Assembly (NCBI GenBank): GCA_947176655.1
Contig: CAMWRK010000004.1
Location: 1 to 23,545 of the forward strand
Direction of reading: 5' to 3'
Source: an uncultured Prevotellaceae bacterium
Lineage (GTDB): Bacteria; Bacteroidota; Bacteroidia; Bacteroidales; Bacteroidaceae
DNA: 23,545 nucleotides
Shown: in pieces, positions 15,960 to 23,545 of the stretch
How positions within the stretch are numbered: position 1 is the stretch's first letter
Layout: every line of letters begins with the position of its first letter
Made by a program: the position numbers and the translations under genes
The notes under the pieces: generated by a model
Seen by the model: only the letters and a program-made list of their open reading frames with translations
The model's database searches: none
What the model was told of the DNA's origin: nothing

Positions 15960-16703
15960 GTGTTAGAAATACGCAATTTACATGCCACAATAAACGGCAA
16001 GGAAATACTAAAAGGCATAGACCTTACCATAAACGACGGCGAGATACATGCCGTAATGGGCACCAACGGTGCAGGCAAGTCTACACTGAGCAATGTCATT
16101 GTGGGCAATCCGGCATACCAGGTGACGCAGGGAGAAATAGTTTTCAACGGCATGAATCTTCTGGAAATGAACACCGAGGAGAGAGCCAACGCCGGCATAT
16201 TCCTCTCATTCCAGCAACCGGTAGAGATTCCAGGTGTATCCATGACAAATTTCATGCGCGCTGCTGTCAATGCCCGCTACAAGGCATTGGGGCGCGAACA
16301 GCTATCCGCCGGAGACTTCCTGAAACTCATGCGAGAAAAACGCAAGCTCGTGGAACTGGACAGCAAACTGACCGGACGTTCGGTGAACGAGGGATTCTCC
16401 GGAGGCGAGAAGAAGCGCAACGAGATATTCCAGATGGCCATGCTTGAGCCGGACTTCTGCATACTGGACGAGACGGACTCCGGTCTGGACGTCGATGCTT
16501 TGCGCATAGTGGCCGAAGGCTTCAACAAGCTGCGCAGACCGGATACCAGCGCCATTGTCATAACTCACTACCGCCGTCTGCTGGACTATCTGAAACCAGA
16601 CATAGTGCATGTGCTCATTGACGGCAGGATAATAAAGACCGGAGGGCCGGAACTTGCCCTCGAGATAGACGAAAAGGGATTTGCCGACTACACGGCTTTG
16701 TAA
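15960..16703 (+). CDS. sufC: Fe-S cluster assembly ATPase SufC
   Basis: The 247-residue ABC-type ATPase powers the SufBC2D complex in the cytoplasm. It has Walker A GTNGAGKS (34-41), Q-loop FQQPVEIPG (84-92), signature FSGGEKKR (146-153), Walker B CILDETD (167-173) with DSGLD after it, and the switch histidine at 203 in ITHYRR. The start is a GTG (15960), supported because the first residues (MLEIRNLHATINGKEIL) align with the family N-terminus and no ATG is nearby. It lies 41 bases after sufB. Confidence 0.96.
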   Translation: MLEIRNLHATINGKEILKGIDLTINDGEIHAVMGTNGAGKSTLSNVIVGNPAYQVTQGEIVFNGMNLLEMNTEERANAGIFLSFQQPVEIPGVSMTNFMRAAVNARYKALGREQLSAGDFLKLMREKRKLVELDSKLTGRSVNEGFSGGEKKRNEIFQMAMLEPDFCILDETDSGLDVDALRIVAEGFNKLRRPDTSAIVITHYRRLLDYLKPDIVHVLIDGRIIKTGGPELALEIDEKGFADYTAL

Positions 16704-16737
16704 CCACGTGTATATTCATTGTTGCTGACAGTAACGC

Positions 16738-17949
16738 ATGAGAAACAATCAATACGTTGACTTCTACATTCAGGTAAGGGAAACCATACGCCAACACTCC
16801 TGCACAGTGATGAATGCACGGAGGGAGGAAGCTTTCCGCGTGTTTTCCGCCAATGGTTTCCCTTCGATAAAGACAGAACGGTACAAATATACCGATGTGG
16901 CTCAGGACTTTGCCCCGGACTATGGCATCAGGCTAAGCGCGGACAATGCCGCGCACACGGAATACTGCCGCCCGCTGAGCGAAGCTGACATGGATACGGA
17001 ACCATACTACAACCGCATAGCGGACACGGACGACAGTATTGTGGCACTGAATACGATGCTTGCCGTGGATGCCCTGTTTATCCATGTCCCCCGCAACACC
17101 AAAGCCAGACATCCGATACAGATAAACAATATTCTCAAGGGACAGCAGGACACCATGTCCAACCGCCGCATCCTGATAATAATGGAAGAAGGTGCCGAGG
17201 CCGATGTCATCATCACCGACCACGCCGCAGACCAGCAGCATTTTCTCACGAATCAGGTCATAGAGGCATACTGCGGCGACAACAGCCGTCTGAATCTCTA
17301 CGAAATCGAGGAAACCAACCTGATGTGTACACGGTACAGCAATGTCTTCATACACGAAGGACGTGACTGTTCCGTGAGGCATACGGTACTGACTCTGTTC
17401 AACGGACACACCCGCAACGCCTGCCGTGTACGGATGGCCGGCGAAAACTCTGCAACCATACTCAACGGTTGCGTCATTGCCGACAAGATGCAGCGTGTGG
17501 ACAACAATACGCTCATCGAACACATGGTGCCAGGATGCAGCTCGCAGGAACTGTACAAATATGTCCTGGACGACAGTGCGACAGGTGCCTTCGCCGGCAA
17601 GATTCTCGTGCACAAGGGAGCACAGAAAACGTCCTCGGCCATGACAAACGCCAATCTGTGCGCCACACGCCAGACGAGGATGTTCACACAACCCGTGCTG
17701 GAGATTTATGCCGACGATGTCAAATGTTCGCACGGAAGCACAGTAGGCCAGCTGAACGACCAGGCTCTTTTCTATATGCGCCAACGCGGCATATCGCTGC
17801 ACGAAGCACGTCTGTTACTTAAGGCGGCTTTCATAACAGAAGTAATAGAGACCATCCCTCTGGAAGCTCTTCGCGACCGCCTGCGCCTTGTTGTCGACAA
17901 GCGCATGCGAGGCGAGCTAAGCAAATGTGAGGGATGCCGGCTCTGCTAA
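16738..17949 (+). CDS. sufD: Fe-S cluster assembly protein SufD
   Basis: The 403-residue partner of SufB has an N-terminal helical part (to about 110) containing the conserved GFPSIKTERYKYTDV segment, followed by the beta-helix core. KCSHGSTVGQL (329-339) holds His332, equivalent to the functionally important His360 of E. coli SufD. FYMRQRGIS and the GELSKCEGC tail match the usual C-terminal elements. The final CEGCRLC is cysteine-rich. It lies 34 bases after sufC; sufS starts 16 bases after its stop. Confidence 0.95.
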   Translation: MRNNQYVDFYIQVRETIRQHSCTVMNARREEAFRVFSANGFPSIKTERYKYTDVAQDFAPDYGIRLSADNAAHTEYCRPLSEADMDTEPYYNRIADTDDSIVALNTMLAVDALFIHVPRNTKARHPIQINNILKGQQDTMSNRRILIIMEEGAEADVIITDHAADQQHFLTNQVIEAYCGDNSRLNLYEIEETNLMCTRYSNVFIHEGRDCSVRHTVLTLFNGHTRNACRVRMAGENSATILNGCVIADKMQRVDNNTLIEHMVPGCSSQELYKYVLDDSATGAFAGKILVHKGAQKTSSAMTNANLCATRQTRMFTQPVLEIYADDVKCSHGSTVGQLNDQALFYMRQRGISLHEARLLLKAAFITEVIETIPLEALRDRLRLVVDKRMRGELSKCEGCRLC

Positions 17950-17965
17950 CCATCACGCGGAAAAC

Positions 17966-19207
17966 ATGAACCGAGAAGACTTCCCCATACTCGCACAGAC
18001 CATATACGGCAAATACCCGCTGGTATATCTGGACAATGGAGCGACGACACAGAAACCGCGCTGCGTCGTAGAGGCCATGAGCAACGAATACTACAACGTC
18101 AACGCCAACGTGCATCGCGGCGTGCATTTCCTTTCACAGGCAGCCACCGCTCTGCACGAAGAAAGCAGGGAAACGGTACGACGCTTCATCGGAGCCGGCA
18201 AGACCTCGGAAATTATCTTCACACGCGGAACTACGGAAAGCATAAATCTGGTGGCCTCATGCTTCACCCAGGCCTTCATGCACAAGGGAGACGAGGTCAT
18301 CATCAGCCAGATGGAGCACCATTCCAACATCGTTTCCTGGCAACTGGTACAGGCACGGACGGGAATACGTCTGCGCGTCATACCTATGACCGATGACGGG
18401 TGCCTGTGCATGGAAGAATACGAGAAACTCTTCAACGAACGCACCAGACTGGTATCCGTCACCCATGTCAGCAACGTCCTCGGCACCATAAATCCGGCCA
18501 GGGAAATCATATCCATAGCACACCGTCACGATGTACCCGTCCTGGTGGACGGAGCGCAGAGCGCGCCACACTTTGCTGTGGACGTGCAGGAACTGGACTG
18601 CGACTTCTTCGCCTTCTCCGGCCACAAGACCTACGGTCCCACAGGCATAGGCGTGCTCTACGGCAAGGAGGACTGGCTTGACAGAATGCCCCCATACATG
18701 GGCGGCGGCGACATGATAAAGACGGTTTCATTCGAGAAGACCACTTTCAATACACTGCCTTACAAGTTCGAGGCCGGGACACCGGACTATGTGGCCTCAA
18801 CGGGTCTGGCCGCCGCATTGGACTACCTCACCGCCATTGGTATGGAGCGCATAGAGCAACACGAACGCGATCTCACCCGCTACGCCATATCGCGCATGCA
18901 GGAACTTGAGGGCATGCACATTTTCGGTCCCCTCGGCGAGCATATCGGCGAACACGACGCTGTCATCTCTTTCGAGGCCAAACCTCTCGGTGCTTCCGAA
19001 TCCACCCCATACATCCACCACCTGGACATGGGCACTCTCCTGGACCGCTTGGGCATTGCAGTGCGCACCGGACACCATTGCGCAGAACCGCTCATGCGCC
19101 GTCTTGGTGTGGAAGGCACCTGCCGCGCCTCTTTCGGCCTGTACAACACACGCGAAGACATAGACCGCTTGGTGGATGGCATACGCAGAATACAGGGAAT
19201 GTTCTGA
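17966..19207 (+). CDS. sufS: Cysteine desulfurase SufS
   Basis: The 413-residue PLP enzyme removes sulfur from cysteine as a persulfide for the SUF scaffold. The PLP lysine is Lys221 in SGHKTYGPTG; PLP-contacting elements include MEHHSNIVSW (116-125) and VDGAQSAPH (194-202). The catalytic cysteine is Cys372 in RTGHHCAEPLM, a group II desulfurase motif. The ATG at 17966 is chosen; an upstream in-frame ATG at 17927 would overlap sufD by 22 bases and add residues outside the family. No sufE or sufU sulfur-transfer partner is seen in the window. It ends 19 bases from a convergent gene, with no room for a terminator. Confidence 0.96.
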   Translation: MNREDFPILAQTIYGKYPLVYLDNGATTQKPRCVVEAMSNEYYNVNANVHRGVHFLSQAATALHEESRETVRRFIGAGKTSEIIFTRGTTESINLVASCFTQAFMHKGDEVIISQMEHHSNIVSWQLVQARTGIRLRVIPMTDDGCLCMEEYEKLFNERTRLVSVTHVSNVLGTINPAREIISIAHRHDVPVLVDGAQSAPHFAVDVQELDCDFFAFSGHKTYGPTGIGVLYGKEDWLDRMPPYMGGGDMIKTVSFEKTTFNTLPYKFEAGTPDYVASTGLAAALDYLTAIGMERIEQHERDLTRYAISRMQELEGMHIFGPLGEHIGEHDAVISFEAKPLGASESTPYIHHLDMGTLLDRLGIAVRTGHHCAEPLMRRLGVEGTCRASFGLYNTREDIDRLVDGIRRIQGMF

Positions 19208-19226
19208 AAGCCAAACCTGATATAAG

Positions 19227-19700
19227 TCAGTCAACAAAATTAATGGAGATAATCCTGACGAAACTTTCAGGCAGACGCACGTTGTACAGATGCAGAGCTT
19301 CGGCAAAGAGCGGTGCGATTTCCTCGTCAGTGAACCCCGCTATGCCACAACCGATACGCGTCACGTAGAACGTGTTCCGGTCGCACTCCTTGGCAAACCT
19401 TATGAACTCGTCCACATAGGGCTTTATCGTTTCCACCCCGCCCTGCATGGTGGGAATGGCATAAGATTGTCCCTGAATGCCTACGCCCTGACCCCAGATT
19501 GCACCGAACTTCTCCAGAGCAACGCGTGCGGCACCCCCTCCATGATGGCCTGCCAGATTGCTGCCGAAAACAAATATCTCGTCCTTGTCCAAGGAAGTAA
19601 TGTTCTCGGGAGTAAATTTCAGGTTGCCGGCATTGCTTAAAGCTGCGTCTCCCGCAGGCAAAACATCGTTAAAGCACTGTGATTCTTGTTCCGGTTGCAT
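19227..19700 (-). CDS. A1S_2505-type, macro-domain-like protein
   Basis: The 157-residue protein carries the block EIFVFGSNLAGHHGGGAA (41-58), then GAIWGQGVGIQGQSYAIPT and IGCGIAGFTDEE (117-126). I associate these with the A1S_2505 family first noted in phages, and they resemble ADP-ribose-binding macro domains in the glycine-rich loop and the IGCGxAG motif. The enzymatic role is unproven. The ATG at 19700 is preferred over one at 19721, because the -7 box at 19723-19730 would place transcription start downstream of the latter. The first 38 residues are polar and poorly conserved-looking. It is convergent with sufS. Confidence 0.72.
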   Translation of the reverse strand: MQPEQESQCFNDVLPAGDAALSNAGNLKFTPENITSLDKDEIFVFGSNLAGHHGGGAARVALEKFGAIWGQGVGIQGQSYAIPTMQGGVETIKPYVDEFIRFAKECDRNTFYVTRIGCGIAGFTDEEIAPLFAEALHLYNVRLPESFVRIISINFVD

Positions 19701-19722
19701 GGTATTAAAGTATTTTTGCATT

Positions 19723-19730
19723 CAAATATA
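19723..19730 (-). promoter_or_regulatory. -7 box of the macro-like gene
   Basis: Minus-strand TATATTTG fits TAnnTTTG, 22 bases before the ATG at 19700. It decides the start choice for this gene. No good -33 element was seen. Confidence 0.5.
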
Positions 19731-19826
19731 TGATAATATAGTGACATGGAGACGGCAACTATACGGTTTCTGCCACTTGGACATGCAAAAACACTGTGTT
19801 TTTAACCTAATATACACAAAAAAGCC

Positions 19827-19834
19827 TAACTTTG
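19827..19834 (+). promoter_or_regulatory. -7 box of the GH2 gene
   Basis: TAACTTTG fits TAnnTTTG and lies 32 bases before the ATG at 19867. Upstream there is a T-rich stretch near 19799-19803 but no proper TTTG at the usual spacing. Confidence 0.6.
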
Positions 19835-19866
19835 TCTATGTTAGAGAAGCAATAAATCCATATATC

Positions 19867-22800
19867 ATGAAACGTATAACACCTTCACTACTCAGCAAGT
19901 GTGTCATAAGACAACTCGTTGCAGGAAGCATCCTCGCCTGCGGCATTCTGCCGGCCACAGCACAACAGACACGCGGCATAGGCGTCTATCCTGGCAGACC
20001 AGACCAGTACTTCGGTCCCGGATTCCGTACGGACACGACATACCGCAACCTGGCTCTGCATCGTGCCGTATATCAGTCGGAGGCATACGACTTCAACCTG
20101 ACGGCACAGCTGCTCACCGACGGCGTGAAGGACACGCGACAGCCTGCCTTCCTTGACGTCCTGGCTAACGGCCAGCCACTACCGGCCAACGAGCGCGAAC
20201 TGACCATAAACGACAGCGAGTGGTCCAGCATTCCGGTGGAGGGAAGCGAGGCAACGCTCACATACATGTGGGCCAACATGGACGTGGAAGCCGACGAGGT
20301 TATCGTGGAGGGCTTTGTCGCCTACAACGAGAATGTACCTTTCGAATCCTACGCCATAGAGTGCGAGACGACGGGCAGCAAGACACAAACGTTCGCCATA
20401 GGCGGCAACACGTTGCCCGGAACACCGAGAAAGAGAAGGGTAGTGAGCGACCCCAACAAGCAGACAGACGAAGCCACGGCCTTGGCACGCGAGCTGAAAG
20501 AAACCATAAAGCTGAAAGGCAAACGCACCTTCAACACGTTACGACTGACCATGCGCCAGAACAACGCCCTGTACTGGTCTGTCAAGGAGGTGACGTTCAA
20601 GAGAAAAGGCAAGGCCGTGCGCAGCCTGTTCCCCGCCCAGCGTTTCACCAGCGTGTGGAAAGCCGGCAAAGGAGCACAGGCATACGTAGACCTCGGCACC
20701 GTAGCCGACATCCAAGAGGTGCGGCTCTACTGGCTGGCCGGGGGTGGAACTACTGGCACAGTGGACATATCGGACGACACACATACCTGGGCACCGCTTG
20801 CTGGCCGCGACATGGCAGGCAAGGACGGAGTACAGACCATAGCTGCAAATGCCAGAGGACGCTACGTGCGTATCACCCTCGACGAAGCTTCCTGCCTGAG
20901 CGAGATAGAGGTATACGGACGCAATGGCATTCTACCAGTACCGCAACCCGAGCAGGGATGGACAACGGACAACAAGTACATGCTAAACGGCGGCGGATGG
21001 ACCGTATGCCCCGTCAGCAACCCCACACCTACGGCCTCGGAGACAGGGCCGGAGATAGCGGCAACAGTGCCGGCCACGGTGCTGTCCTCATTCCACAATG
21101 CAGGGGCTTTGCCTGACCCGAATTTCGATGACAACCTGTCCATGATTTCCGAATCGTTCTTCAACCGCGACTTCCTGTACCGGCGCACGTTCTCAGTACC
21201 ATCCCGAATGAAAGGCAAACGTGTGATGCTAAACTTCGACGGCATCAATTGGAAGGCTGTCGTCACACTCAACGGCAAAGTGCTGGGCAGAATAGAGGGT
21301 GCCTTCACGCGCGGACAGTTCGACATAACCGACATGCTGAAGGAGGAGGAGAACCAGCTGTGCGTATACATAGAGAAGAACGCCAACCCTGGTGCGCGTA
21401 AGATAAAGACCCTGGAGAATACGAGCTTCAACGGCGGTGTCCTCGGAGGCGACAACCCCACCTTCCATGCCACCATAGGGTGGGACTGGATAACAACCAT
21501 CCCCGGACGCGACATAGGCATCTGGAACGATGTCTACCTCACTGCCACCGAAGCCACCATTGTAACCGACCCCATAGTGACAACTTCGTTGACAGACGGG
21601 CTTGCCACAATGACGCCATCAGTGTTCCTGAAGAATATCCTCGCCGTTCCGGTACACGGCACACTGCACGGCTTCATCGGTGATATACGTTTCGACAAGG
21701 AAGTCACCATTGCCCCGCACAGCGAGACAGAGGTTGTCTTCTCTCCGCAGGAATATCCGCAACTGGCCGGGCAGCAGATGAAACTGTGGTGGCCCAACGG
21801 CTACGGCGAGCCGCACCTGTACGATGCCGGATATACGTTCCTGACAGACGATACGGACACTCCCTCAAGCATAGACTACAAGGCCGGCATACGCGAAGTG
21901 ACATACAAGGACGAGATGTCGCGTCTACAGCTCTTCATCAACGGCCAACGCTTCGTGCCTCTCGGCGGCAACTGGGGCTTCTCGGAAAACCATCTCAACT
22001 ATCGCGGACGCGAATATGACATTGCCGTGGACTATCACCGGCAGATGAACTGCACCATGATACGCAACTGGGTGGGACAGACCGGCGACGAGGAGTTCTA
22101 CGAGGCATGCGACCGCCACGGCATTATGGTGTGGCAGGACTTCTGGCTGGCCAATCCCGTGGACGGCCCCAATCCGTACAACGATGCCATGTTCCTGGCC
22201 AATGCCACGGACTATGTGCGGCGCATACGCCGCTATCCGAGCATAGCATTGTTCTGCGGACGCAACGAGGGATATCCGCCAGAGAGCCTGAATGACAAAC
22301 TTGCCGAACTTGTCCATCAGTTTTCTCCCGGTGCGCTGTACTTCCCCAGTTCAGCAGATGATGGCGTAAGCGGACACGGTCCGTACAGAGCGCTGCCGGT
22401 AAAAGACTACTTTGAACAGCAGATCGGAAAACTGCACTCGGAGCGCGGCATGCCCAACGTACCCAACTTCGAAAGCCTGCGCCGCATGCTGGCTACGGAA
22501 CACCTATGGCCGCAGAACGAATACTGGGGCAAACACGACTTTACACAGAAGGGCGCACAATACGGCTCATCGTTCAACAGCCTGACAGCCGACCGCTTCG
22601 GTATACTGCCGAACTCTGCAGAACAGTTCACCGCATTGGCACAATGGCAGAACTACGATGGCTACCGTGCCATGTACGAGTCCTCAAACATGCAACGCCA
22701 GGGACTGATAATATGGATGAGCCATTCCTGCTGGCCGTCCATGGTATGGCAGACCTACGACTACTACTTCGACCCCACGGCTGCTTTTTTCGGTGTGAAG

Positions 22801-23415
22801 AAGGCGTGCGAACCTCTGCACGTGCAATACAACGCCTCCAACGGCATGGTGCAGCTTGTCAACCTCATGCGACCTGCACAGGACATTACCGTGACGGCTA
22901 CCGTCTACGACCTTGGCGGCAAGGAAGTATGGCACAGGACAATGAAAACGCACCTGCCGTCTGACTCCACCGTGAACTGTTTCACCGTAGAGCCGCAGCC
23001 GGCAGGCAGCGGAACGACGATGCTGCGTCTGCGTGCCATGTCCGGACACGACAACAGCACGGTATCCGTAAACACATATTTCCTGACAGACAGCACCACC
23101 GGAACACAGAAAGACCTGTGGCAGGTGCCGCAGACCGACATCACTGTCAGCCCCGCAAGGTCAAGCAACCCCGATGAGTACGTCATAACGAACAGCGGTA
23201 CGGCTCCAGCCCTCATGGTTCGTCTGAACCTGTGCGGCACCGACGGCGAACAGATTCTTCCTGTATACTATTCCGATAACTACTTCCACCTGCTCCCCGG
23301 CGAAAGAATGCCTGTGACAATCCGATGGAGCGCGGAGGATACCAGAGGCAGCAAACCCATACTCAAGGTCTCCGGCTTCAACGTGGCCGAAACGGAAACG
23401 GCAATGAAGGAATAA
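19867..23415 (+). CDS. Secreted glycoside hydrolase family 2 enzyme with discoidin-like domains
   Basis: The 1182-residue exo-glycosidase resembles GH2 beta-mannosidases and exo-beta-glucosaminidases; the substrate cannot be fixed from sequence. A signal peptide is present (hydrophobic 13-30, likely cut after ATA at 32; a lipoprotein Cys25 is a weaker alternative). Residues about 57-247 and 250-352 look like two tandem discoidin/F5-8C-like beta-sandwiches (NLALHRAVYQS start, EIEVYGR end). Next come the GH2 sugar-binding jelly roll (about 430-560), an Ig-like domain (565-680), the TIM barrel (about 685-975) and further Ig-like sandwiches to the C-terminus. The likely acid/base is Glu801 in FCGRNEG and the nucleophile Glu859 in HSERG. 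The ATG at 19867 follows its own promoter. No SusC/SusD partners are in view. Confidence 0.9.
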   Translation: MKRITPSLLSKCVIRQLVAGSILACGILPATAQQTRGIGVYPGRPDQYFGPGFRTDTTYRNLALHRAVYQSEAYDFNLTAQLLTDGVKDTRQPAFLDVLANGQPLPANERELTINDSEWSSIPVEGSEATLTYMWANMDVEADEVIVEGFVAYNENVPFESYAIECETTGSKTQTFAIGGNTLPGTPRKRRVVSDPNKQTDEATALARELKETIKLKGKRTFNTLRLTMRQNNALYWSVKEVTFKRKGKAVRSLFPAQRFTSVWKAGKGAQAYVDLGTVADIQEVRLYWLAGGGTTGTVDISDDTHTWAPLAGRDMAGKDGVQTIAANARGRYVRITLDEASCLSEIEVYGRNGILPVPQPEQGWTTDNKYMLNGGGWTVCPVSNPTPTASETGPEIAATVPATVLSSFHNAGALPDPNFDDNLSMISESFFNRDFLYRRTFSVPSRMKGKRVMLNFDGINWKAVVTLNGKVLGRIEGAFTRGQFDITDMLKEEENQLCVYIEKNANPGARKIKTLENTSFNGGVLGGDNPTFHATIGWDWITTIPGRDIGIWNDVYLTATEATIVTDPIVTTSLTDGLATMTPSVFLKNILAVPVHGTLHGFIGDIRFDKEVTIAPHSETEVVFSPQEYPQLAGQQMKLWWPNGYGEPHLYDAGYTFLTDDTDTPSSIDYKAGIREVTYKDEMSRLQLFINGQRFVPLGGNWGFSENHLNYRGREYDIAVDYHRQMNCTMIRNWVGQTGDEEFYEACDRHGIMVWQDFWLANPVDGPNPYNDAMFLANATDYVRRIRRYPSIALFCGRNEGYPPESLNDKLAELVHQFSPGALYFPSSADDGVSGHGPYRALPVKDYFEQQIGKLHSERGMPNVPNFESLRRMLATEHLWPQNEYWGKHDFTQKGAQYGSSFNSLTADRFGILPNSAEQFTALAQWQNYDGYRAMYESSNMQRQGLIIWMSHSCWPSMVWQTYDYYFDPTAAFFGVKKACEPLHVQYNASNGMVQLVNLMRPAQDITVTATVYDLGGKEVWHRTMKTHLPSDSTVNCFTVEPQPAGSGTTMLRLRAMSGHDNSTVSVNTYFLTDSTTGTQKDLWQVPQTDITVSPARSSNPDEYVITNSGTAPALMVRLNLCGTDGEQILPVYYSDNYFHLLPGERMPVTIRWSAEDTRGSKPILKVSGFNVAETETAMKE

Positions 23416-23428
23416 TACGGCTTAAAAC

Positions 23429-23482
23429 ATATCCCCTGAGGACATGAAACGTTTGCTTGCGTTTCATGTCCTCAGGGGATAT
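23429..23482. terminator. 23-bp perfect hairpin, probable bidirectional terminator
   Basis: Arms 23429-23451 and 23460-23482 are perfectly complementary, with an 8-base loop. The hairpin sits between the GH2 stop and the end of a minus-strand gene. There is no long T run: the plus side continues ATTATAATG and the minus side GTTTTAAG. Position favours a shared terminator for convergent genes; the length and perfection are unusual. Confidence 0.65.
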
Positions 23483-23502
23483 TATAATGTAGCATGCTGG
23501 GA

Positions 23503-23545
23503 TCAGCTGGCCACCTGCCTTACCTCTTCATAAATGCTCTCCGCC
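23503..23545 (-). CDS. C-terminal fragment of unidentified protein
   Basis: On the minus strand a frame open from the window edge ends at a TGA (23503-23505) and encodes the tail ESIYEEVRQVAS. Only about 13 codons are visible, so no family can be named. The convergent position with a hairpin between it and the GH2 gene supports a real gene end. Confidence 0.4.
   Translation of the reverse strand, partial: AESIYEEVRQVAS

Noticed and set aside
19558..19866. 103-residue upstream extension of the GH2 protein
   Set aside because: It overlaps the macro-like gene and the promoter region; the signal peptide starts at the ATG at 19867, just after the -7 box.

Overview
The window looks like a chromosomal segment of a Bacteroidales bacterium, probably Prevotellaceae-like. 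This rests on the gene order rimP-nusA-infB-cvpA-sufB-sufC-sufD-sufS, the repeated Bacteroidetes -7 promoter box TAnnTTTG just upstream of most first genes, the near absence of Shine-Dalgarno sequences, and the protein flavour. The coding DNA is moderately GC-rich, except for one clearly AT-richer gene (6222-7496). The genus is an inference; no rRNA or tRNA gene is present to test it.

Layout, left to right. The tail of an unidentified gene (1-90) runs into deoC (107-994), which ends at a strong intrinsic terminator. An 820-base non-coding stretch follows; its right part is rich in inverted repeats. A polyprenyl diphosphate synthase (minus) and polA (plus) are divergent from a 98-base shared promoter region. 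Next come a small exported protein of unknown function, an AT-rich AAA ATPase/DUF4143 gene (minus) with three 23-nt-period direct repeats upstream of it, and cysK (minus). A two-iron superoxide reductase (desulfoferrodoxin) is divergent from cysK. The long plus-strand block 9465-19207 then joins translation and transcription factors (RimP, NusA, IF2) to a CvpA-family membrane protein and the SUF iron-sulfur assembly genes sufBCDS. A minus-strand A1S_2505/macro-like gene meets sufS tail to tail with a 19-base gap. The window closes with a large secreted GH2-family glycosidase, a 23-bp perfect hairpin, and the tail of a minus-strand gene.

How the genes fit together. CysK makes cysteine, SufS takes sulfur from cysteine, and SufBCD builds Fe-S clusters, while the superoxide reductase protects such clusters in an anaerobe. 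RimP, NusA and IF2 serve ribosome maturation, transcription elongation and translation initiation. The GH2 enzyme stands alone, with no SusC/SusD pair in view.

Most worth a second look: the 23-nt repeat array beside the AAA/DUF4143 gene; the PolA with a shrunken 3'-5' exonuclease region; the overlapping, mutually exclusive hairpins at 1742-1881; and a 16-base sequence shared upstream of two promoters. No CRISPR array, insertion sequence, prophage or obviously new multi-gene defence system was seen.
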